Below, in pieces: positions 1 through 5,349 of a stretch of DNA of 5,349 nt. The position numbers and the translations under genes were made by a program. A model generated the notes under the pieces. The model worked only from the letters and a program-made list of their open reading frames with translations. It was not told the DNA's origin and ran no database searches. How positions within the stretch are numbered: position 1 is the first letter of the stretch; every line of letters starts with the position of its first letter. This DNA is from Pelagibacteraceae bacterium (GTDB lineage: Bacteria; Pseudomonadota; Alphaproteobacteria; Pelagibacterales; Pelagibacteraceae): NCBI GenBank assembly GCA_008638025.1, contig VTPF01000055.1, forward strand, positions 1 to 5,349, in the 5' to 3' direction.

Positions 1-1329
1 TATCGCTCTATTACCTGAATAAGATAAATTTTTTTGAGATCCTCTTTTTTCTTCACAAAGCTTTATAATTGATCCTAAATATTCATCTGGAGTTATCAAA
101 GTTGCATTGATCCAAGGCTCTTTAATAGTTTTGATATAATTAGGTTCTGGCATGCTACTAGGGTTTTGCAAATCTAAAAGTGTGCCATCAGTTTTTTCTA
201 ACTTATAAATAACTCCTGGGGTAGTTGTGATTAAATTTAAGTCATACTCCCTATCTAATCTCTCAACTACTATTTCAAGATGTAATAAGCCTAAAAATCC
301 ACACCTAAACCCCAAACCAAGCGCAGTCGAAGATTCCGCCTCATAGATCAAACTTGAATCATTTAAAGCAAGTTTTCCAAGGCTATCTCTTAACAATCCA
401 TAATCGGAACTATCAACTGGAAATAAGCCACAAAAAACAACTGGTTTACTTGGTTTAAATCCAGGTAATGCTTTTTGCACGGGATTTTTACTTAACGTAA
501 TAGTATCTCCTACTTTAGTTTCAGAAACACTTTTTATACCCGTTACAATAAAACCCATTTCTCCAGGTCCTAAATAATCTTTTTCAATTGGCTTTGGTGT
601 GAAAACACCAACTTTATCTATTTTATATTTCGCATGATTGGACATCATTAAAATTTCATCATCTTTTTTGATGAAACCATCAATAATTCTTACTAAAATT
701 ACCACACCTAAATAACTATCGTACCAACTATCTACTAATAATGCTTTTAGTTGGTCGTTACTCTCACTCTTGGGGGCCGGCAATCTATCAACAATTGCCG
801 ATAGTATTTCGTTAATTCCCAAACCTGTTTTTCCAGAAGCTAAAATTGCATTTGAGGTATCTAGTCCTATAACATCTTCAATTTCTTGCTTAACCTTTTC
901 TGGCTCTGATGCTGGAAGATCGGCTTTGTTCAAAACAATTACTAACTCGTGATTATTGTCTATTGCCTGGTAGACGTTTGCTAAAGTTTGAGCCTCAACA
1001 CCTTGAGAGCTGTCAACAACTAGTAGCGAACCCTCGCATGCTGCTAAAGATCTGCTCACTTCATAGCTAAAATCTACATGGCCCGGTGTATCCATAAGAT
1101 TTAGAATATAATTTTTACCGTCTGTATGTTTGTAATTAAGTCTAACAGTTTGAGCCTTTATGGTAATTCCCCTCTCTCTTTCAATATCCATTGAGTCAAG
1201 AACCTGTTGTTTCATTTCTCTTGCATCCAAACCTCCACATGTCTGAATCAATCTGTCAGCAAGCGTAGACTTGCCATGATCGATATGAGCCACAATAGAA
1301 AAGTTTCTAATTAAATTTGTAGAATTCAT
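1..1329 (-). CDS. lepA: Elongation factor 4 (LepA) GTPase, 3' end cut by window edge
   Basis: Translational GTPase EF4/LepA, a cytoplasmic ribosome-binding factor linked in the literature to back-translocation of stalled ribosomes and to initiation or 30S assembly. I translated 443 residues with no stop up to the left edge; E. coli LepA is 599 aa, so about 155 C-terminal residues, including the LepA-specific C-terminal domain, lie outside. The G domain (about 1-183) shows the P-loop AHIDHGKS (14-21), switch I RGITIKAQ (53-60), DTPGHVDF (80-87) with H84 matching the catalytic His81 of E. coli, NKAD (134-137) and SGKTG (165-169). Domain II follows (about 190-285), then the LepA signature RCGFLGLLH (342-350) and part of the EF-G-like domain V (to CEEKRG, 425-430). 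The ATG at 1329 places the P-loop where the family has it and overlaps the pheT stop by 4 bases (ATGA), so translation is probably coupled. Only a weak AAGAAG lies 3 bases upstream. G4 and G5 differ slightly from the usual NKID and SAK. Confidence 0.97.
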   Translation of the reverse strand, partial: MNSTNLIRNFSIVAHIDHGKSTLADRLIQTCGGLDAREMKQQVLDSMDIERERGITIKAQTVRLNYKHTDGKNYILNLMDTPGHVDFSYEVSRSLAACEGSLLVVDSSQGVEAQTLANVYQAIDNNHELVIVLNKADLPASEPEKVKQEIEDVIGLDTSNAILASGKTGLGINEILSAIVDRLPAPKSESNDQLKALLVDSWYDSYLGVVILVRIIDGFIKKDDEILMMSNHAKYKIDKVGVFTPKPIEKDYLGPGEMGFIVTGIKSVSETKVGDTITLSKNPVQKALPGFKPSKPVVFCGLFPVDSSDYGLLRDSLGKLALNDSSLIYEAESSTALGLGFRCGFLGLLHLEIVVERLDREYDLNLITTTPGVIYKLEKTDGTLLDLQNPSSMPEPNYIKTIKEPWINATLITPDEYLGSIIKLCEEKRGSQKNLSYSGNRAI

Positions 1330-3716
1330 GAACTTCTTAAAGTGCCACCTGTTTGAGATTGCACTGAAGATATAATTTTTTGACTAACTTCCTCAATTGA
1401 TTTTTCATCTAAAGTTTTTTCCATCGATTGTAATTTTACACTGAGTGCTATTGATTTTTTGTTTTCACCAATATTACTTCCTTCGTAAACGTCAAAAATA
1501 TCGATACTTGTGATCAAATTCTTATCACAATTTTTTATTACTGATATTAAATCATTAGCTTTTGTATTTTTATCAACAATAAAAGCAAAGTCTCTATCTA
1601 CAGATTGAAATTTAGAAACTGAATAGGATCCTTTAATATCTTTTTGTTTTCTTTTAGGCTCAATAATATTATCTAAATAAATCTCAAATCCACATGGAAA
1701 ATACTTATCTAATTCAAGTTTATTAACTATAATTGGATTTAGCTCTCCAAAACATGCAAGCAACGGTCCTTTGTTTGAACCTAAGTATACTGACCCCGAC
1801 CTACCTGGATGAAAAGATTGATTGCTTTTGCTCTCCCATACTAATTTTTCTGAATCAATTCCAAGATCTATTAAAACTTTTAGTACATCAGCTTTAACAT
1901 CAAATGCGGTTGAGCTTTCAGTTTTTTCTTTCCAACTTTTCTCTACTTTATTACCAATTCGTACACCTGCAGCTACTGATTGCTGCTCTCCTGGTTTTAA
2001 TCCTTTAAACACAGGTCCCACTTCAAATAACATCAAATTTTTATAATCCCTATCTATATTATTTTTAGAATGAATTAATAAATTTGAAAATATTGATGTC
2101 CTCAAAGTATCTAGATCGGATGAGATTGGATTTACTAAACGTAATTTTTTATCTGTAAAAAAATTATCAATTTTAGAATTAGTAAAAGACCAAGTTACAG
2201 TTTCATAATACCCCAAAGAAGCTATGGATCTTTGAATATAATGAAAGTTTTTTTGCTTGTAATTGAGAGTATTTTTAAATGAAGTTTTATTTGGCTCTGC
2301 AAGCGGGATATTATTATAACCTTTTATTCTTATTAGCTCCTCAATAATATCTACTTCCTGACTAATATCTGGTCTAAAACTTGGCACAATCAATTCAAGC
2401 TTATTTTTTTTATCTTTAATTTTAAAACCAAGTTTTTGTAGAATTTTTACTGCATCTGATTTTGAAATTTCAAATCCAATTAATTTTTCAAAACTATCCA
2501 AATTAAAATTAATTTTTTTTTCTTTGTATAAAGAATTTCCTGAAATTAGGATTTTTCCTATTTTACCTCCACAAATTTCTTTTATTAATTTTGCTGCTTT
2601 AGCCAATCCTTCTTTAATTGAATTTGGATCGACTCCTCTTTCAAATCTATATTTAGCATCTGTTATAATTCCTAATTCTTTAGATGACTTTGCAATAGAA
2701 ACTGGATCGAAGCTAGCTGCTTCTAAAATAATATTTTTAGAACTTAATTGAGTTCCGCTTGACTCTCCGCCTATTATTCCTCCCAAACCTAAAACTTTTG
2801 ATGTATCGGAAATGACACAATTAGAGTCTGATAAATTATATTTTTTATTATCAAGAGCTTGAAAAGATTCTCCTTTTTTTGATTTTCTTACAATAATCTT
2901 TTTAGAAATTTTATCAGCGTCATAGGCATGCAAAGGTCTGTTCATGTCAAGCATGACAAAATTTGTTATATCTACAATTGCTGAGATAGGTTTTTGTCCC
3001 ACTGATTGTAAAAAATTTTTAAGCCAATCAGGGCTTTCTCTGTTTTGAACGCCTTCTATAAAACAACTACCAAATTGATAACAGCCCGAGTCTTTTTCAA
3101 TCTCAATTTTTATTGATTTTTTAGAAACAATTTTTAATTTTTCTAATTTAGGCTCTATAAACACCCCTGCTCCAGAAGCTGAAAGATCTCTAGCAATACC
3201 TCTTACTCCCAAACAATCAGAGCGATTTGGAGTAATAGAAATATCAATCATAGGTTCAAGGCTTTGTTTAAAAAAATTATCACCTATTTTTTCTTTATTT
3301 TTTAATTCAATAATACCATCACTTTCTTCACTAAGATTAAGCTCTGACTCGGAACAAAGCATTCCAAAAGAATCGACGCCTCTAATTTTGGCAATAGAAA
3401 GTTTCATTCCATTTTTTGGAATAATGGTTCCAGGTGAAGCATAAACAGTAATCAATCCATCTCTGGCATTGGGTGCGCCACATACCACTTTGGTGATTTT
3501 TCCGTCGCCAATATCAACATCACAAATTTTTAATTTGTCAGCTTGAGGGTGTTTTGCCGCCTTAATAACTTTACAAATTTTAAAATTATCTAAATTATTT
3601 TCAGATGAACTTATATTTTCAACCTCAAGCCCAATTGAGGTTAGCTTTTCAGCAATTTCTTGAACATTTAATTTTGTTTTAAGGTACTTCTTTAACCAAT
3701 TTAGAGTGATATTCAT
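1326..3716 (-). CDS. pheT: Phenylalanyl-tRNA synthetase beta subunit
   Basis: Beta chain of the cytoplasmic (alpha-beta)2 PheRS, which binds tRNA-Phe and edits mischarged Tyr-tRNA-Phe. At 796 aa it is full length (E. coli 795). Visible in order: N-terminal B1 segment (about 1-40); EMAP/OB-fold tRNA-binding domain (about 42-150, with [10 protein letters not shown] at 56-65 and VVCGAPNAR at 77-85); B3/B4 editing domain (about 210-385, with DITNFVMLD 249-257 and [11 protein letters not shown] 260-270); B5 domain (about 400-475, [13 protein letters not shown] 444-456 and GYNNIP 466-471); catalytic-like core (about 480-690); and C-terminal FDX-ACB anticodon-binding fold (about 700-796, [11 protein letters not shown] 705-715). 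H263, E332, T352 and A354 align at a constant offset of two with the E. coli editing residues H265, E334, T354 and A356, so editing should be intact. The ATG at 3716 overlaps the pheS stop (ATGA) and has an AGAGG site 9 bases upstream. The stop overlaps the lepA start. The gene is very AT-rich, with an A9 run in the coding strand at 2513-2521. Confidence 0.98.
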   Translation of the reverse strand: MNITLNWLKKYLKTKLNVQEIAEKLTSIGLEVENISSSENNLDNFKICKVIKAAKHPQADKLKICDVDIGDGKITKVVCGAPNARDGLITVYASPGTIIPKNGMKLSIAKIRGVDSFGMLCSESELNLSEESDGIIELKNKEKIGDNFFKQSLEPMIDISITPNRSDCLGVRGIARDLSASGAGVFIEPKLEKLKIVSKKSIKIEIEKDSGCYQFGSCFIEGVQNRESPDWLKNFLQSVGQKPISAIVDITNFVMLDMNRPLHAYDADKISKKIIVRKSKKGESFQALDNKKYNLSDSNCVISDTSKVLGLGGIIGGESSGTQLSSKNIILEAASFDPVSIAKSSKELGIITDAKYRFERGVDPNSIKEGLAKAAKLIKEICGGKIGKILISGNSLYKEKKINFNLDSFEKLIGFEISKSDAVKILQKLGFKIKDKKNKLELIVPSFRPDISQEVDIIEELIRIKGYNNIPLAEPNKTSFKNTLNYKQKNFHYIQRSIASLGYYETVTWSFTNSKIDNFFTDKKLRLVNPISSDLDTLRTSIFSNLLIHSKNNIDRDYKNLMLFEVGPVFKGLKPGEQQSVAAGVRIGNKVEKSWKEKTESSTAFDVKADVLKVLIDLGIDSEKLVWESKSNQSFHPGRSGSVYLGSNKGPLLACFGELNPIIVNKLELDKYFPCGFEIYLDNIIEPKRKQKDIKGSYSVSKFQSVDRDFAFIVDKNTKANDLISVIKNCDKNLITSIDIFDVYEGSNIGENKKSIALSVKLQSMEKTLDEKSIEEVSQKIISSVQSQTGGTLRSS

Positions 3717-4780
3717 CTTGCAAGACCTCTGTAATTAGTTGGAACATCATTTGAATTAAAACCAAAATGCTCTAACCAGCGAACGTCACTTTCAAAAAAA
3801 GATCTTAAATCATTAATTCCATATTTTAACATCGCTAATCGATCAATTCCTACTCCAAATGCATATCCTTGGTATTTCTTTGGATCTACTTTTGCATTAA
3901 TAAGCACATTGGGATGAACCATTCCACATCCTAAAATTTCCAACCACTTGTCTCCTTCGCCAATTGTAATTTTTCCATCTTTGATTTCATACCCAATATC
4001 TACTTCTGCGGATGGTTCGGTAAAAGGGAAATGGCTTGGTCTAAAACGCATTTTAATTTTATCAACTTCAAAAAATTTTTTCAGAAAATAATCAAGTGAA
4101 CCTCTTAAATCAGCCATAGTAACATTTTTATCTACATACAGACCTTCTAGCTGATGAAACATAGGTGTGTGGGTTTGATCGCTATCACATCTATATGTTC
4201 TTCCTGGAGCTATAATTTTATAAGGAGGTTTTTCATTAAGCATGGTTCTAATTTGAACCGGAGATGTATGCGTTCTTAACAACAGCTGTTTAGCTTCATC
4301 AAGATAAAAAGTGTCATGCATGTCTCTTGCTGGATGATTAGGCGGAGTATTTAATGCTGTAAAATTGTTATATTCGTTTTCAACATCAGGACCCTCTGCA
4401 ACAGAAAAACCAAGTTCTGCAAAAATACATGTTAACTCATCAATAACTTGGGATACGGGATGAATTTTCCCCTGAGTTATTTTGGGAACTGGAAGCGTTA
4501 TATCAATAGTTTGGCTTTCTAATTTTTTTTGTAATTCATATTGCTCAAACTTAAGTGTGTATTTGCTTAATTCATCTAAAATTTTTGCTTTTAAAATATT
4601 AAGTCTCGATGCAAATTCTTTTTTCTTTTCTTTATCAATGGTGGCAAGTTCTTGAAATAATTTAGAAACACTACCCTTCTTGCCTAAAGTTTCAACTTTT
4701 AAGCTTTCTAAATTTTCTTTAGTTTTTATTAGTGAAAATTTTTCAAAAATTTCCTGTTCTAGTTTTGATAGGTCGTTCAT
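3713..4780 (-). CDS. pheS: Phenylalanyl-tRNA synthetase alpha subunit
   Basis: Catalytic alpha chain of the cytoplasmic class II PheRS: it activates phenylalanine with ATP and transfers it to tRNA-Phe, working with the beta chain encoded just downstream. The N-terminal 90 residues are charged and helical, consistent with the family coiled-coil arm that contacts tRNA. The catalytic core follows: a motif 1 region ([19 protein letters not shown], 107-125), motif 2 ([20 protein letters not shown], 194-213), the phenylalanine-pocket segment [16 protein letters not shown] (246-261), GCGMVHPNV (284-292), and motif 3 around [13 protein letters not shown] (309-321). A307 in GYAFG corresponds to E. coli A294, the residue that sets amino acid pocket size, so normal Phe specificity is expected. 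At 355 aa it is longer than E. coli PheS (327) because of a C-terminal tail (from about WLEHFGF, 335-341) typical of alphaproteobacterial forms. The ATG at 4780 gives the expected N-terminus but has no Shine-Dalgarno in the 20-base AT-only-like spacer after rplT. It ends with TGA inside an ATGA overlap with pheT. Confidence 0.98.
   Translation of the reverse strand: MNDLSKLEQEIFEKFSLIKTKENLESLKVETLGKKGSVSKLFQELATIDKEKKKEFASRLNILKAKILDELSKYTLKFEQYELQKKLESQTIDITLPVPKITQGKIHPVSQVIDELTCIFAELGFSVAEGPDVENEYNNFTALNTPPNHPARDMHDTFYLDEAKQLLLRTHTSPVQIRTMLNEKPPYKIIAPGRTYRCDSDQTHTPMFHQLEGLYVDKNVTMADLRGSLDYFLKKFFEVDKIKMRFRPSHFPFTEPSAEVDIGYEIKDGKITIGEGDKWLEILGCGMVHPNVLINAKVDPKKYQGYAFGVGIDRLAMLKYGINDLRSFFESDVRWLEHFGFNSNDVPTNYRGLAR
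3726..3730 (-). promoter_or_regulatory. Shine-Dalgarno site for pheT
   Basis: AGAGG on the minus strand lies inside the last codons of pheS (the Arg-Gly pair of the C-terminal RGLAR) and ends 9 bases before the pheT ATG at 3716. Together with the ATGA stop/start overlap it supports that start and suggests that pheT is both reinitiated by ribosomes finishing pheS and able to recruit its own. Confidence 0.55.
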
Positions 4781-4800
4781 CTAAAAATTAAAATTTAAGT
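4781..4800 (-). other. rplT-pheS spacer without visible attenuator or ribosome binding site
   Basis: This 20-base spacer is the longest noncoding stretch in the window. On the coding strand it is almost pure A/T with only one C and one G. I see no stem-loop terminator, no leader peptide, no T-box and no purine-rich Shine-Dalgarno before the pheS ATG. In E. coli the matching gap carries the pheM leader peptide and a phenylalanine attenuator; this spacer is too short for that. pheS is therefore most simply read as an internal gene of the rpmI-rplT transcript. Confidence 0.6.
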
Positions 4801-5157
4801 TTAATTTAGATGAGATTGTACCTTTTTTACAATAGATTTAAAGGTTTCAGGATTATGATAAGCAATATCCGCTAATACTTTTCTATCAATTTTTATTTTT
4901 GACTTAATAAGACCATTAATAAATTTAGAATAAGTTAATCCTTCGGCTCTAACACCTGCATTAATTCTTTGGATCCATAATGATCTAAAAATTCTTTTAT
5001 TTCTTCGTCTATCTCTGTAAGCATATTGTAAAGATTTCTCTACAGCTTGCTTTGCCACTCTTATTGTATTTTTTCTTCTACCTCTAAATCCTTTGGCTTG
5101 TTTTAAAGTTTTTTTATGCTTTTGATGACTTGCTACTCCTCGTTTAACTCTAGACAT
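4801..5157 (-). CDS. rplT: 50S ribosomal protein L20
   Basis: Ribosomal protein bL20, a 23S rRNA-binding protein needed early in 50S assembly. The 118-residue product is the family's normal length. It begins [16 protein letters not shown] and continues with the basic GFRGRRKN (23-30), the long Lys/Arg-rich N-terminal extension that threads into rRNA, then the conserved [11 protein letters not shown] (45-55), LWIQRINAG (60-68) and the globular C-terminal part ([11 protein letters not shown], 89-99). The start at 5157 is supported by the protein family and by an AGAGGA site 10 bases upstream. It lies 7 bases after rpmI and 20 bases before pheS, so all are probably cotranscribed. In E. coli and Bacillus L20 represses its own operon by binding the leader mRNA ahead of infC or rpmI; that region is outside the window, so such control cannot be judged here. 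Confidence 0.98.
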   Translation of the reverse strand: MSRVKRGVASHQKHKKTLKQAKGFRGRRKNTIRVAKQAVEKSLQYAYRDRRRNKRIFRSLWIQRINAGVRAEGLTYSKFINGLIKSKIKIDRKVLADIAYHNPETFKSIVKKVQSHLN

Positions 5158-5164
5158 ATAATAA

Positions 5165-5349
5165 TTATCCTCTTATGCTGTATGGCATATACGATTTAAT
5201 AATTTTTTCATCTTGCTTGGATAAAATCGTTGTGCCTCTTAATGTTCTAATTTGCTTATTTGTTCGTTTAATCATTCCATGTCTTTTTCCTGCTTGAGGA
5301 GCTTTTACTTTTCCACTAGCAGTAAATCTAAAACGTTTTTTTGCAGAGC
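5165..5349 (-). CDS. rpmI: 50S ribosomal protein L35, 5' end cut by window edge
   Basis: Ribosomal protein bL35, a small basic 50S subunit protein. Reading from 5347 gives 60 residues ending in TAA at 5167-5165. The sequence starts [15 protein letters not shown], followed by [17 protein letters not shown] and [14 protein letters not shown], and ends SYMPYSIRG, the canonical L35 pattern. The family is about 65-68 aa, so only some 7 residues (usually MPK.KTKS-like) and the start codon are missing beyond the right edge; the leading partial codon ends in GC. The last codons AGA GGA supply the Shine-Dalgarno for rplT, which begins 7 bases after the stop. The frame is too short and too truncated for a length-filtered gene search to pick up, but identity is clear from sequence. 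Confidence 0.96.
   Translation of the reverse strand, partial: SAKKRFRFTASGKVKAPQAGKRHGMIKRTNKQIRTLRGTTILSKQDEKIIKSYMPYSIRG
5168..5173 (-). promoter_or_regulatory. Shine-Dalgarno site for rplT
   Basis: AGAGGA on the minus strand, formed by the last two sense codons of rpmI, ends 10 bases before the rplT ATG at 5157. It is among the clearest ribosome binding sites in the window and supports the chosen rplT start. Placement inside the upstream gene suggests the two ribosomal protein genes are translated from one mRNA. Confidence 0.65.

Noticed and set aside
770..952. Plus-strand open frame of about 60 codons opposite lepA
   Set aside because: It lies wholly antisense to the conserved LepA G domain, has no recognisable protein features or ribosome binding site, and is explained as a shadow of the real gene.
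1822..2046. Plus-strand open frame of about 74 codons opposite pheT
   Set aside because: It is antisense to the conserved PheT core; the composition is a Ser/Thr/Leu-rich mirror of the coding strand and nothing supports translation.
2524..2751. Plus-strand open frame of about 75 codons opposite pheT
   Set aside because: It is antisense to the end of the B3/B4 domain and the start of B5 of an intact PheT. It has a Leu/Ile/Phe-rich sequence with no family resemblance, so a membrane peptide is not supported.
2250..3330. Marked drop in G+C in the middle of pheT relative to lepA, considered as a sign of transfer or a different origin
   Set aside because: The protein is full length and normal throughout, and AT-rich codon choice (Lys, Asn, Ile, Phe) in a less constrained protein explains the contrast with highly conserved lepA.
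3713..4780. Longer PheS than in E. coli, considered as a fusion or readthrough
   Set aside because: The extra residues are an N-terminal arm of normal type and a C-terminal tail of the kind seen in alphaproteobacterial PheS; the TGA stop overlaps the pheT start exactly, as expected for a true end.

Overview
The window is a compact, fully minus-strand block of translation genes from an AT-rich bacterium (roughly 30% G+C by eye; pheT is clearly lower than lepA). In transcription order, from high to low coordinates, it reads: rpmI (3' part only), rplT, pheS, pheT, lepA (5' part only).

Organism: PheS has the roughly 355-residue form with a C-terminal tail (WLEHFGF...PTNYRGLAR) that I associate with alphaproteobacteria. 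Together with the very low G+C, tiny intergenic gaps, 4-base gene overlaps and scarce Shine-Dalgarno sites, this suggests a streamlined marine alphaproteobacterium of the SAR11/Pelagibacterales type. This is an inference from protein style and base composition; no search was run. TGA is used as a stop (pheS, pheT) and Trp is encoded by TGG, so the standard bacterial code applies.

Layout: 5349-5165 holds the end of ribosomal protein L35. A 7-base spacer separates it from ribosomal protein L20 (5157-4801). A 20-base spacer separates L20 from the phenylalanyl-tRNA synthetase alpha subunit (4780-3713). The beta subunit (3716-1326) starts inside the pheS stop in an ATGA overlap, and lepA/EF4 (from 1329, running off the left edge) starts inside the pheT stop in a second ATGA overlap. 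There is no stretch over 300 bases without a gene; only 27 bases lie outside coding sequence. No tRNA, rRNA, mobile element, CRISPR array or recognisable terminator was seen.

How the genes work together: L35 and L20 are parts of the 50S subunit, PheS and PheT form the enzyme that charges tRNA-Phe, and LepA is a ribosome-associated GTPase. rpmI-rplT-pheST is a classic conserved bacterial order (often preceded by infC, which would lie beyond the right edge). The joining of lepA to its end with translational coupling is the least standard part. No undescribed system was found: this is an ordinary housekeeping region with a few modest points of interest.
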